64,000 nucleotides of DNA from Nelumbo lutea (GCA_022828595.1 JAKGHH010000002.1:72326383-72390382), one strand, 5' to 3'. Counted from the first letter of the stretch, positions 24,501 to 35,800 are shown. Notes: generated by a model not told the origin, from the letters alone. Numbers and translations: made by a program.

Positions 24501-25770
24501 GTATAGGGTGGATTATGCAGAAACTTTTGCACCAGTTGCTAAAGATAAACTCCATTAGGGTTCTCTTCTCTTTAGCTACTAACTCCGATAGGGACCTTCA
24601 CCAATTGGACATCAAGAATGCATTTCTAAATGGTGATCTAGAAGAAGTGTACATGGTACAACCCCTTGGCTTCTGGGCTCAAGGTAATGAACAAAAGGTA
24701 TGCAGGTTAAAAAAGTCATTATACAAGAGCTTGGTTCAACAGATTCCAGGTAGTTGTACAACAAAAGGGCTACAAGCAATACCAATCTGATCATACATTG
24801 TTTATGAAAAGAGGGGAAGGGAAAATTGTAGCCATAATAGTGTATGTTGATGATATAGTTATCACTGGTGATTGGAAAGATGAAATTCAAAGATTGAAGG
24901 GATTTCTTGCTACTCAGTTTAAGGTGAAAGATCTAGGTCCTTTGAGATACTTTCTTGAAATTGAAGTTGCCCTCTCACAAAAGGGTATCTTCATTTCTCA
25001 GAGAAAGTATGTCCTAGATCTGTTACAGGATACAGGAAAGTTGGGAGTGAAACCTGTTGATTCTCCTATTGATCTTAGTCACAAATTAAGTGATCGCCCA
25101 GGTGAATCCATCAAAGTTGTGAACAATTTCAAAGGCTTGTAGGAAGACTTCTATATCTCTCCATGACTCGGCCAGACATTGCTTATGTAGTGGGCGTTCT
25201 TAGCCAATTCATGCATGCCCCCAAGACCACCCACCTTGAAGCAACTGAAAGAATTCTCAGATATCTTAAGAAATTCCCAGGTGCAGGTTTATTGTTCCAA
25301 AAGCACGGACATCTGAAGGATGAAGTGTATACTGATGCAGATTGGGTAGGATCACTGGATGATAGGAAGTCTACTAGTGGCTACTATACCTTTGTGGGAG
25401 GAAACCTAGTCACTTGGAGAAGCAAAAAGCAGAATGTGGTGGCTAGATCTAGTGTTGAAGCTGAATATAGAGCAATGTCTCATGGAGTGGCTGAAATAAT
25501 GTGGCTAAAAAATCTATTGAGTGAACTGGGATTTATAGTTGATGGACCTAACTTTATATTGTGACAACAAGGCAGCCATAAACATTGCTGCTAAACCAGT
25601 TCTACATGATAAAACCAAGCACATTGAGGTAGGCAAGCATTTTATCAAAGAAAGGTTGTCAAAGGGGAAGTGTGCACCCCCTATGTCAGGTCCAAAGATC
25701 AACTTGCAGACATCTTCACAGAAGGGCTACATCATTTGCGGCACAATGATCTATGTGACAAGTTGGGCAT
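21535..25770 (+). pseudogene. Copia-A gag-pol remnant
   Basis: gag begins at ATG 21535 (MNSEDLATSS) and breaks after about 60 codons. Recognisable blocks in order: gag core with EIWEQAKSTYFELRHYAKIY (about 21845-21920); CCHC knuckle (about 22290-22350, in a shifted frame); protease site where the DSGAS Gly codon is a TGA stop (22689-22691); integrase with HSNVWG (about 23250), SDNAKEY (about 23440) and QNGVAKRKN (about 23530), the last two in one open frame from 23347; RT with YVDDIVITGD (about 24845); RNase H with DADWVGS (about 25335) and RSSVEAEYRAM (about 25445). In-frame stops and shifts occur throughout. The first integrase motif has Asn beside a conserved Asp, and the glutamate motif reads AKRKN instead of AERKN, so catalysis would also be lost. 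Confidence 0.85.
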
Positions 25771-25790
25771 GATTGACATTTATGTCCCAA

Positions 25791-25802
25791 CTTGAGGGGG
25801 AG
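25791..25802 (+). promoter_or_regulatory. Copia-A polypurine tract
   Basis: CTTGAGGGGGAG immediately before the 3' LTR at 25803. Confidence 0.8.
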
Positions 25803-26022
25803 TGTTAAAGACTGGTTAAAGTTGTTTTTCTTTGTATTTTTTGTTTCTGTTAGTGTTGCAGGGGTACTATTATAATTCCCCTTCTCTCTATGTTATGTTG
25901 GGTCACCCTAATATAAATACTAAAAAGCTGGCACCGCCAGCATCTTTTGGTGCTCTCAAATCTCTCTTCTCTCCTCTCTCTTCCTCTCTTCTCCCTTCTC
26001 TTCACTTCAGTTCTGGACAAGA
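25803..26022 (+). repeat. Copia-A 3' LTR
   Basis: 220 bp from TGTTAAAGACTGG to CTGGACAAGA, followed directly by TSD GAATC. Confidence 0.85.
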
Positions 26023-26148
26023 GAATCCAAGACCTGAAATGAAACCTGGAACTCAAAGTCCAGAGTTAAAACCATTGCAGCAGCTAGATGAAAATCCACG
26101 AACTAGCATAGCTTTAGTTGGAGAACAAGTTGCCTATCAACCCCAATA
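26023..26148 (+). other. Open frame cut by the Copia-A insertion
   Basis: The sequence right of Copia-A is open for about 40 codons (PRPEMKPGTQSPELK ... AYQPQ, stop TAG at 26147-26149). If Copia-A and one TSD copy are removed, this frame continues from sequence left of 20704, where a CT-rich run and TTCTTCAG could be a splice acceptor. It may be the last exon of a lost gene or part of an older Copia element whose 3' end lies at about 26330. No family was recognised. Confidence 0.3.
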
Positions 26149-26329
26149 GCATTTTTCTTTAAATTATATTTGATATGTTATATTAAAAACCTTAAATTGG
26201 ATATGCTTTTGTCTTATAGTTTTAGTAGGTCTGTACTTGGGCAAGTGTTCTTTGCTCATATTTCTAGGTCAAGTCTTTGTGTATTCTTCTAAAAAAAGTT
26301 ACATTGTTTTCCTTTTGTCAAATCTAAGT

Positions 26330-26690
26330 AGCAGTTAGCTGATTTATTCACCAAAAGTTGCCATTAAACCAAAGTTGGAAAAAATTTTGGGCAAGTTGCA
26401 CATATTTAGTATCTATGCTTGGCTTGAGGAGAAGTGTTGAAAGTCATAGCAAGGGCATTGTTCTCATAAGAGGCATGAGACCAGGGGTATTTTAGTCTTA
26501 TCATCTGCTATTATGTTATAGGAATATCTTGTGTTCTGTTCCGCTTTATCAACCACAGAACGGTCATTTGAATTATAACCAAGAACTTATAAGTCATGGT
26601 GGGTTAAGAGCATCCATTCTCTCCCACTTTTCTTTCTATTCTTTTTCCCTTACTCTTTTCTTTCTACTCCTGTTCTCATAAATGGTACCA
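26330..26690 (+). mobile_element. Old Ty1/copia 3' end with LTR
   Basis: About 26325-26432 encodes a worn RNase H tail (QLADLFTK-like, then LGKLHIFSIYAWLEE) and a weak PPT (CTTGAGGAGAAG). An LTR starting TGTTGAAAGTCATAG at 26435 follows, with CT-rich sequence up to about 26675. A TGGTTATCAGACC segment at about 26697 resembles a PBS. Confidence 0.6.
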
Positions 26691-26756
26691 TCTATATGGT
26701 TATCAGACCAGGTCGATCTCTTCTAACAGCCTGCAAGGGACCAGTGATTACTCTTA

Positions 26757-27086
26757 GGCCTCATTCGTTTTTCAGTACCCGGGTAACACACTTACCCAGG
26801 CAAATGATTCTCAGGAAAGAATTACCCGGGAAAATTGCAGTGCCAGTATTCGGTCACATTTCAAATTCCTATAGTAAAGATGAAGGCAGGAGATATTAAC
26901 ATTTTTGGCAGGTGGATAAGCAACTTACCCACCCGCAGCAGAGTATCAGTTACCCAGGGAACCAATACTCTTTGAAAATAATCTATACATGGGACCCATT
27001 ATACCGGTGCTCAAATATGGAGAAATTGTTCAATTACCTGGTTGACCAACTTACCCCCCACGAGGTACAGGTAAACAAATAATGCC
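26757..27086. mobile_element. Tourist-like MITE
   Basis: 330 bp with terminal inverted repeats GGCCTCATTCGTTTTTC at the left and AAACAAATAATGCC at the right (GGCATTATTTGTTT in reverse complement). It is flanked by TTA on both sides (26754-26756, 27087-27089), the Tourist/PIF-Harbinger TSD. The interior repeats TTACCCGGG/CCCGGGTAA-like motifs. No coding potential. Confidence 0.75.
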
Positions 27087-27089
27087 TTA

Positions 27090-27805
27090 GAACCATATTA
27101 GTAGCTTGTAATTGTGCCAGAAGAGTTTCTGAACTGGCAGTCATCTACTATCTGTTTTGAGTGTCAGGCGTGGCCTATTATCATTGCTTGTCAAGTTTGG
27201 GTCCTGCAATCAACTCCAGAAATGGCATCAAAAGTGATAAATCTATCCTATTTGATTTTCTTGTTGGAAGTCAGCATCTTCTCTCAATCTCAATCTTGAT
27301 AAGACGTTTTTTCTGCCTTTATATTTAGTCATAGTCACTATGAGTGACTGTTAAGTGATGTTTCTGGTGGTTTAGACCCTCTAATTGATGTTATCAAAGA
27401 AAGCAACTATCATGGATGGTGGTAATCAGGTTTGGTACCTTTTTTAAGTGGTGGCCAGAATGGAATATTGAATAGTAAGGTTCTAGAAATGGTCTATTAA
27501 TGGTGCAAAATCAGTGTTCTCCTGAGGTCTACGGTTAGAATTATTTAAAGTGCTCATTCCACCATAGGTGACTTAAGAGTTTGCCATGCAGCATCCGGAA
27601 ATAGTGATAATGAACCTAGTGTGCTCATTCCACCCAGTGTGCTGGTTCCATTTCTTTCTTGATTGTTAACATGAACCTGTACTAATTTATAAGAAGAATT
27701 TAGAGATCTATATAGTACAAGAATATAGGGGCCATTACTTGGTGTTATGGTAAAATCTCAGGCAGGTAAGTGTGAGAATGTAAATTTGAGTCTGAGGACA
27801 GCCAT
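27090..27805. other. Unassigned region, no gene seen
   Basis: About 700 bp of AT-rich sequence. The short open frame 27114-27299 has no recognised motif. No repeat ends found. Confidence 0.45.
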
Positions 27806-27934
27806 CATCATCTAAGCCTCATCCCAACTATATGGAGCTGGCTACATGAATCTTGTTGAGCCATTCCATTCTCTTTAATGCCTTATTCATTGTTAAATTG
27901 TGAATGCTTAAATCATTTTTTAGTACTCAACCCA
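27806..27934 (-). mobile_element. RTE-type LINE 3' end
   Basis: On the minus strand this encodes the last codons of an RTE reverse transcriptase ORF (NDLSIHNLTMNKALKRMEWL then KIHVAS) followed by a GGGATGAGGCTTAGATGATGATG tail, compared with the DMALNRTEWRNRIHVA ending of the copy at 53120. Tail repeats of ATG are typical of plant RTE elements. Confidence 0.65.
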
Positions 27935-28339
27935 TGTCCTTTGATGTAATTCTTTGTTTAGGTGCCCAAGGGCACTTTAGTCCTTTTACTATCTTTTTTG
28001 TACTACCATCCTAGATATAAATATTAGAGCTGGCACTGCCAGCCCAGTTTTTTGACTCTCGTCAATTTTCTCTCTTCTTCTCTTCTCTTCTTCCTTCTCC
28101 ATTCCATTCTCTTTAATGCCTTATTCATTGTTAAATTGTGAATGCTTAAATCATTTTTTAGTACTCAACCCATGTCCTTTGATGTAATTCTTTGTTTAGG
28201 TGCCCAAGGGCACTTTAGTCCTTTTACTATCTTTTTTGTACTACCATCCTTGATATAAATATTAGAGCTGGCACTGCCAGCCCAGTTTTTTGACTCTCGT
28301 CAATTTTCTCTCCTCTTCTTCTCTTCTCTTCTTCCTTCT
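27861..28339 (+). repeat. 238-bp tandem duplication (RTE piece plus LTR piece)
   Basis: 27861-28098 and 28099-28339 are nearly identical tandem copies. Each begins CCATTCCATTCTCTTTAATG inside the RTE coding end and continues into the Copia-B LTR (TGTCCTTTGATG at 27935 and 28173). Because each unit holds the RTE/LTR junction, the duplication came after the LTR insertion. Confidence 0.8.
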
Positions 28340-28376
28340 TTTTCTTATTTCCTTATCGGTTTACACTTCAATAAAA

Positions 28377-28388
28377 TGGTACCAGAGC
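28377..28388 (+). promoter_or_regulatory. Copia-B primer binding site
   Basis: TGGTACCAGAGC, one mismatch from the tRNA-iMet complement TGGTATCAGAGC. Confidence 0.75.
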
Positions 28389-28859
28389 AGGATCGTGGGG
28401 TGTAAGGTATCTCCTGGTCATGTGTTTTTTCTCTCCTTACCTTTTCTGGATTGAAAATATGAAGAACTGAGATCGCACGGGTCTGAGACTTCTCTGGGTG
28501 CTCTCTCTTCTCTTTCTCTTGGCTAGAACATCAAGGAATCATTCTGAACTGCAGTAGATGAATGTTGTGAGGTGAGTTCCAGGGGCTGCAACCAGTTTTC
28601 TTCTTCCATCCTACTATTTCTTAGACAGAGGACTCAGAAAAATCCAATCGGACTGGTCTAGAACAACTTCTAAGATGTTTTTTCCCGCTAGTTCTTGGTA
28701 ATAACACTGAGAAAATTTCAGTTCTGTAGTGGCTGAATGGTGTAGAGGGGTTTCAAGTTCCTTTATGGGTCCACGGGCCCATTTTGTAGCACAGTTTGTA
28801 CCTCTGTAGATCACGAGTGACCTGCATTGTCAGCAACAGTATTGCTGTGACTGTTTTTT

Positions 28860-29112
28860 AATGATTATGTGGCTTAAGTCTTGGAGTGGTCTGAGGGGAA
28901 TAACAGCGAGACTTCAATGGGTTCCAAGGGAGGCAAATGGGGTAGCAGATTCTCTAGCTAGGCAAGAAGTTCATAAGGAACAATTGTATTGGGATCATTT
29001 GTGATATGTACTCTTTGGCGTGACCTTACCCCTTTCATAGTCTTTGTACACTACTGTTTATATTAATGAAAAGTTTTCACTTTGTCTGTCAAAAAAAAAT
29101 AAAAAAATAAAA
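28860..29112 (+). mobile_element. L1-type LINE 3' end (RNase H tail)
   Basis: Encodes QWVPREANGVADSLARQEVH followed shortly by WDHL and a stop near 29001. This is the C-terminal end of the RNase H domain found in plant L1 elements. It is followed by a 3' untranslated region and an A-rich tail (about 29091-29112). Sits inside Copia-B. Confidence 0.65.
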
Positions 29113-29159
29113 ACTGCATGATCATGCCTTGGCTTTTCACATCCCTGTTGCCATCTATT

Positions 29160-30563
29160 AAGAAGAATTTTATGTGGGCAAACACAGGTTGGGAAATATG
29201 GGAACAAGCAAAGTCAACATACTCTGAACAGAGACATTATGCTAGGATTTATTAGCTGTAGGCAGAATCATCTACATGTAAGCAAGGGGAAAGGAGTTTA
29301 TCTTCTTTCCTAAGGCTTATAAGCAATTGGTTTCTCAACAACATGTGCTTGCTTTTCTATTAGACCTAAACCCAATTTATGAAACCATCAGAGTACAGAT
29401 TTTGGGTAGCAAGGATCTCTCTTCAATCCAAGAGGTGTATGCCTTAGTTCATTCAGTTCGAGGAGAGTAACAGGATTGCTATGAATACTTCTGAGTGGGA
29501 TCCAGATGTTTTGGCAGCAAAAGGAAGTACAAGTTCTGTGAAGAAAGGTGATGGCCAGATGAAGGTGGATGATAAAGATAAACTGTGGTGCACACACTGC
29601 CAGAAATCCTTACATATGCACAAGACTTGTTGGGATTTGCATGGGAAACCGAATCTAGCAAAGAAAACATCTTAAGAGCAGAGCAGGAAACTATCTCAGA
29701 AGAAGTACAATAGTCCGATTGCACTGTAGTTCAACTATGAGTTCCTCTTAGGATCGTTCCCCTAGTTCTGATCTCAAGGAATACATCATCAACTCCTTTT
29801 GTGATCGCTTGGAGCAATATGGTAGGGCACTCATTAGGCTGATTCTGGACCTACCCTCTTGATTTCATTTATGTCTACATTAGGTAACATAGCATCTACT
29901 TTCCATGTGTCTTCCCATGCTCCGAAATCTCCATGGATCATTGATTCTGGAACCTCAACTAATATGACTGGTAAGTCAAATTTGCTTTGATCATATGATC
30001 TCCTTTATGGCAGGAATAAAGTGAGACTAGTTGATGGATCCTTCTTCTCCATAGCTGGTCAAGGATCAATATTTTTTCCCTTTGGCCTTTCACTTTCTAA
30101 TATACTCCATGTCCCACAATTACCTATTAATTTGTTGTACATTAGTAGTATTACTCATTCTATGAATTGTTTTGTAACCTTTTTTCCTCACTCATGTGTG
30201 TTTCAGGATTTGGCCTTTGGCAAGACAATTGGTAGAGGAAACATGGCCAATTGTCTCTACGTGCTAGAGAATGAAGTTAGACTTGCGATTTTTTGATCTT
30301 TGAGTCAATCAAATAAGAAGCAAATTGTTTTGTGGCATATTCATCTGGGTCATATGTCATTAGAGTCCTCGAAAGTGGGATCCAGAGTCAATCAAATAAG
30401 AGGCAAATTGTTTTAAGGTCAAACGTGTCAATTAAGCAGGCATTATAGAACTTCATTTCCTTTAAAAAGTAAATGATCTGATTTTCCTTTTCATATTGTG
30501 CACTTGGATGCTTGGGACTATGTTATTATTCCAATTGAAAATGGCTACAAATACTTTTGTTAA
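29160..30563 (+). pseudogene. Copia-B gag-protease-integrase remnant
   Basis: Blocks in order: gag core EIWEQAKSTYSEQRHYARIY (about 29190-29250); CCHC knuckle CTHCQKSLHMHKTC (about 29590-29632) within the open frame 29481-29675; protease region with IIDSGTSTNMTG (about 29940-29975), where Ala-Ser of DSGAS is Thr-Ser; integrase N-terminal part in the open frame 30021-30296 (LPINLLYISSITHSMNCFVT); first integrase core motif about 30500 as HLDAWD. Numerous stops. Ends at the next LTR. Confidence 0.75.
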
Positions 30564-30815
30564 TGTCGACTATGTAGGGGTATTTTAGTCTTTTATACTT
30601 ATGTTTAAGTTGCTGATGTGTAATGTTCTATTAGTAGTTGTGTCCCTTACTTAAGTAAGGACAAAGGAGTCTTTTGTTCTTGAATAGAAATATAGATAAA
30701 TTAAACCTGTCCGACTAGAGAGTTGAATTTCTCTCTTGTTCGAACCAGAATTATTCTCCTTCTCTATTTTCTTCTCTTCTCCTTCTTCTTCTCATCTTTC
30801 TCTTACTTCTACAGT
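30564..30815 (+). repeat. Partial LTR fused to Copia-D integrase
   Basis: Starts TGTCGACTATGTAGGGG and runs to TTCTACAGT, closely matching the LTR at 43331-43579 plus 47959-48007 up to that point. The last part of the LTR, PBS, gag, protease and half the integrase are missing, and the sequence goes straight into integrase codons. Confidence 0.7.
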
Positions 30816-31743
30816 CCTTTTTGGAGTGATGTTGTGCTTACTTCTTGCTTCCTGATTAACTGGATGCTCACATCTATCCTTGATGGTCATTCTCCTTTCA
30901 CCATTTTGTTTCCTGCCTTGTCTCCGTTTCCCCTTTCTCCTCAGGTTTTTGGGTGTGTCTGTTTTGTTCATAATCTAGGACCGGGACGGGACAAGTTAGA
31001 TGCACGATCCATTAAGTGCATCTTCCTTGGCTATTCCCAAACCCATAAAGGGTATAAGTGTTATAATCCTAGTTCTCGACATTCCTTTGTGTGTGCTAAT
31101 GTTACTTTCATTGAGTCCACTCCATTTTTCTCAAGGTTAGGAGATGTTTCTTCCTCCTCACCACCTCCTCCTTTTCCACTTCCAGTTGCAGATCTCGTTC
31201 CCCTTGTTCCAGTTGCGACCAAATCCTTGCCTCCAGTGCCACCACCTATTGAATGGCCACCTATTCGCCAAGTGTATACACATCGCCAACATGTACCGAC
31301 TCTCCTCCTCCAGCTCCATCATCGTCGACAGATCCAACAGTTGTTCCCACACCAGCCCCAACCCCGGTTTTTGAACTTGATCTTCACATTACCTTGCGGA
31401 AAGGTAAACACAGTTGCACCCTTCATCCTATTTCTAATTATGTTTCTCTCACTCACCTTTCTGCTTCCCATCGCCAATTTATCTCCTTGTTAGCCTCTAT
31501 TGTTGTCTCTACGGATGTCCAGGAAGCTCTTGCCTCTGCAAGGTGGCGCCAGGCAATGGAAGAACAACTCTCAACTCTAACTCATAATCATACATGGGGC
31601 CTCACCACACTTCCTCCTGGTAAGCAGGTTGTTGGTTGTAAGTGGGTATACACTATTAAGTACTTACCTGATGGTAGTGTAGAGCGGCTGAAAGCTAAAT
31701 TGGTTGCCAAAGGGTACTCCCAAATATATGGTATTAACTACAG
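30816..31743 (+). pseudogene. Copia-D integrase C-terminus to RT start
   Basis: Encodes FWSDVVLTSCFLINW and VFGCVCFVHNLGPG (integrase C-terminal part), the proline-rich linker, and from about 31500 RT start motifs QEALASARWRQAMEEQ and CKWVYTIKYLPDGSVE, ending KGYSQIYGINY at about 31741. One frame change occurs in the linker between 31250 and 31400. The RT is then cut by Copia-F and resumes at 37552. Confidence 0.8.
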
Positions 31744-32065
31744 CAGTGTAGTTATTTGTTTCAGTTATAGTAGTGACAGTTTGAGTCAGTTTGTTAATTC
31801 AGTTGTTATTTATTTCAGCTTTTATTTACTTTATTTATTATGTAAGTACCAAGGGCAGATGTGTCATTTCCATTATGTACTAAACATAACCTATAAATAT
31901 TAAGAGAGTGGCGGCGGCAGATAAGTAAGAATCTGTTCCTCCTTTCAACAACTTGTGTTCTCTTGTTTCTCTTCTATTCTCTCTCCTTTCTCTCTCTTTT
32001 TCTTCTGTTTTGCAAACCTAAAACCTATTAGGATTCAAGACTGATTACAGTCTTGATCTTCTACT
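31744..32065 (+). repeat. Copia-F 5' LTR (truncated)
   Basis: Matches 37232-37551 of the 3' LTR with few differences; begins CAGTGTAGTTATTTG. The missing LTR start coincides with the loss of about 75 codons of Copia-D RT, so one deletion probably removed both. Confidence 0.8.
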
Positions 32066-32077
32066 TGGTATCAGAGC
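32066..32077 (+). promoter_or_regulatory. Copia-F primer binding site
   Basis: TGGTATCAGAGC, exact complement of plant initiator-Met tRNA 3' end, directly after CTTCTACT of the LTR. Confidence 0.9.
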
Positions 32078-32884
32078 CTATCTAGGGCTTCTCATGTGTG
32101 TCTAGTCCAGCCGACCACATGAGGACTAGCTAGGGCTAGAAGCTTTGAAGAAGTTTTTCGGTGGCTGAATCTTGGAGACTACCAAGAGAGCTCCGCAGCA
32201 GTTGAAGACTTGCCGCGGCTTGCAGAGAGTTGGTAATCAGGAAGAGGCAGCGAAGGTTAGGGTTCAGGTAACCCTAGAAGACAGTAAATCGAAGTACATA
32301 AGTAAGTTTTTTTTTACTGAGTTTCAGAGACTGCAATCAATCGAGATAGGTTGGACCTATCTAGAAAGAGGGGCCGAACTGTGTTCAAGTTTGTTCTAGG
32401 GTTTGGCTTGCCGAACTATGTTTAAGTTTGTTTCTAGGGTTTGACTGTTGGGCCGAACCCCCCTCTTCAAAGGTGATTAGTTTTTAGGGTTTCATATTGC
32501 CCTACGACAAGTCCCACTTGTGCGGACTGCTTGGAGAGTGCAGCTGAGCACTCACTTCATGCCTACAGTTGAAACCCTAATTTTGCTCTCGCAGCAGTGG
32601 GCCCCACAGTAGTGATTTCAGAAAATGGTATCTCATATTGATAGGTTGCCTGGTATTGTGCATGCCGATTGATTTCAGATCAGATTTGAGTTGATTTCTT
32701 GCATATACTGTGATAGGCGATTGATTTCAGATCAGATTTGGGTTGGTTTCAGATCGGATCAGATCAGATTTCAGATCAAATCATATTTGTGTTGGTTTCG
32801 GATCAGATTTCAGACTTGCTTGTTTGACTCTGTTTTCTGGTATAGTTGCTCTAATAGTTTGTAGCCACTGAATCTTGATCAAAG
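32078..32884 (+). other. Copia-F untranslated leader
   Basis: About 800 bp without a sustained frame. At about 32690-32800 a TTTCAGATCAGATTT-type motif is repeated several times. The leader carries GGCCGAAC motifs, also found in the leaders of Copia-1 and Copia-2. Confidence 0.55.
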
Positions 32885-35800
32885 ATGGAGTTTAAGGGTC
32901 AGGGAGAAAGTAGTTTTGGAAACCACAATTATGGTAGTGTATCTGAAACCGGGTTTCAGATTACAATTATGAGATTTGATGGGTCAAATTATTTGGAGTG
33001 GGCGCAATCAGCCATGATGGCTATTGGAGGAAGGGGAAAACTGGGTTACCTCTTGGGAGATGTGAAAGAACCTTCCAAGGAGGACCCAACATACACCAAG
33101 TGGGTTCAAGAGAACTATTTGGTTATGGCATGGCTGTGTAATTCTATGTAGCCACATATCAGCCAAAATTACTTATGGGCAAAGACAGCCAAAGAGATAT
33201 GGGATGTTGTGAAAGAAACCTATTCCCAACCACTTAATGTTGCCAGAGCCTATGAACTGAAGTGTGAGGTGAACAGCCTTAAACAAGGAGAGAAGCCAGT
33301 TTCTGTCTACTTCTCTACCTTGAAATCCTTGTGGCTTGAGATTGACCATTTACAGACCCTTGAGTGGGAGAGTCCCAAAGATGCACAGACTCACAGAAAG
33401 CAAGTCGATACGAATAGGGTATTTGAGTTTCTGGCTGGTTTGAATTCAGAATATGACATTGTGCGACAACAGATATTGACAAGAGATAGTGTGACCCTCT
33501 CTCAAGCATACTCCCTGGGGCATAGTGAAGAGACCAGGAGGAAAGTCATGATGCAGACTCAGCCCTCTTTCCCAGCCTTGACAGCTATTAAACCCAAGCC
33601 AGGGGGTGACTCAGAAAGGGACCGAAAGAAGGAAGATAAACGGGATCTAGTATGTGAACATTGCAAGAAACCCAAGCACACAAAAGATACTTGTTGGAAG
33701 CTACATCCTCACTTGGTCCTAGCAAAACTAAGAAATAAGGAGGGTAATGCTCATATGGCAGTGAACACTGATTCAACATCCTCATCAGGCACATCCCTAG
33801 AGACTTTAGCTGTTGTTCGGGCTGCCCTCATACAATTGGAAAAGGAAGTTGGGAGTTCAGCTCAACCATCTCAGTCACCATCAGCTCCTGCCACATCTAC
33901 ATTTGCACATTCAGGTACTCGAGCCTCAACTTACCATGCTTCAGCTCCAAGTAATACTGATCACTGCTGGGTAATAGATTCAGGTGCATCTGACCATATG
34001 ACTAGCTTGCCATCTTTGTTCACTTCTTATCATTTGTCCTCTGGCTGAGATAGAGTATCCATTGCTAATGGCTCTCTTGTTCCCATTTCGGGCAAGGGGG
34101 ACATCAAGCTATCGGATACTATCACTTTATCTTCTGTCTTGCATGTTCCTAAGCTTGATACTAACCTGCTTTCAATTAGTAGTATTATCAAACACATGAA
34201 CTGTTCAGTAACCTTTTTCCCTGACCGATGTGTTTTTCAGGATTTGGAGACGAGGAAGGTGATTGGGACTGGCCGTGAGACGAACGAGATCTATCTGCTT
34301 GGAGAGAGTTCTCGTCGGGAGGAGTCGGTGGATAAGAAGTCTTTTGTTTCCCAGTCTGTGAGTTCGGTTATGCTTTGGCATAACCGATTAGGTCATTTGT
34401 CTTTTAAGTCTTTGAAGAATATGTTTCCTGCTTTATTTTAGTCTGTTGAGTTATCAAAGTTGAGGTGTGAGAGTTGTGAGTTTGCCAAACATTGCAGAAC
34501 CTCTAATTTTTTAAGTAATAAAAGGAGTAATTCCTCTTTTGATATTATGCATACTGATGTTTGGGGGCCATATCATATCTCTTCTATGGGTGGGTACAGA
34601 TATTTTCTACTGTTAGTTGATGACCATTCCCGGTTTTCTTGGACCTATCTTATGCGTTCTCGGGATGAGGTTCATGCTCTGACCCAAAACTTCCATCAGA
34701 TGGTTCTCAATCAGTTTGGGACCAAAATCAAAGTCCTTAGATCTGATAATGCAAAGGAATACTTTGCTCAACCATTGACCTCCTACCTTCTTAGCCATGG
34801 AGTTATTCACCAGAGCACTTGCCCTTATACACCACAGCAGAACGGCATTGCCGAAAGGAAGAATAGGCATATCTTGGAGGTGGCTAAAAACATTATGTTT
34901 ACTTCCAATGTACCTATTCGCTTTTGGGGTGATGCTATCCTCACGATAGTTTATCTCATTAATCGAGTTCCTTCCCGGATCCTTGATATGAGAACCCCCT
35001 TTTCCCTTCTATACCCAGATGAGGAGTTGTTCATTGTTCCCCTTAAAACCTTTGGTTGTACCTGTTTCGTTCAGCTTCTCGGGCCTCATCATTCCAAGTT
35101 TGAACCTAAGGCCTCCAAATGCATTTTCCTTGGTTATGCACAAACTCAAAAGGGTTATTTCTACTATGATCCGGTTTCAGGGAAACGGTTTGTCTCCATG
35201 GATGTCACCTTTTTTGAGGAGACACCCTATTATCCTAGGGTTTCTCCTCAGGGGGAGAGCAGTGAGAGTGGGGCTGTTTTGAGTTTCTTTCCTCAGGGGG
35301 AGAGCAGTGAGAGTGGAAGTGGGGCTGGTAGAAGAGGGGTTGTTCCTTTACCTATTCCATTGGGTAATGAAGGTTGTAGTGGTGAGGGTGGTCAAAGGGA
35401 GCCGGAGTTGAGAGTCTATCACAGGCGATGCAGGCAGGTTGATCCTAGTCTTCGGCAGTCCCGGCCAGCTCCAGTACCTTCTGCGGCTCTAGATCCAGAG
35501 CCTACTGAGATACCTCTCAACGTTGCCACTTCCCCTCCTGTGGATGACCTTGATCTCCCTATTGCCATTCACAAAGGGAAATGACATTACACCACTTCTA
35601 CAGCTCACAGCATCTCACAGTTCTTATCCTATGGTCGTCTATCACCATCTTACCGGTCCTATCTCACTTCCATTGCCAATGTCCCTATTCCAAGAACAGT
35701 GCAAGAAGCCTTATCAGTTCCAGAATGGAAAGATGCAATGCAAGTCGAAATGGATGCCCTGTTGAAGAATAATACTTGGGAACTGGTTGACCCACCAAAA

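Larger units (their letters stand above)
20709..26022 (+). mobile_element. Copia-A: complete but decayed Ty1/copia element, 5.3 kb
   Basis: Plus-strand Ty1/copia element with TSD GAATC (20704-20708 and 26023-26027). LTRs of 219 and 220 bp differ at a dozen or more positions, so it is older than Copia-1. A PBS-like TCATATCAGAGC follows the 5' LTR and a PPT CTTGAGGGGGAG precedes the 3' LTR. Both LTRs end GGACAAGA; with the TSD this gives TG...GA ends (the left copy has TA through mutation). gag-pol is broken by many stops. Confidence 0.85.
28173..30563 (+). mobile_element. Copia-B: 5' part of a Ty1/copia element
   Basis: 5' LTR at about 28173-28376 (GATATAAATATTAGAG promoter-like box, CT-rich end), PBS at 28377, leader, decayed gag, zinc knuckle, protease and start of integrase. 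It ends abruptly at 30563, where the next LTR starts (TGTCGACT). Leader and gag resemble Copia-A. An L1 tail interrupts the leader/gag region at about 28860-29112. The remaining pol and the 3' LTR are not seen. Confidence 0.7.

Noticed and set aside
31253..31903. 216-codon frame as a separate gene
   Set aside because: It is the Copia-D linker and RT start running into the truncated LTR of Copia-F; the last part is LTR sequence read as protein.
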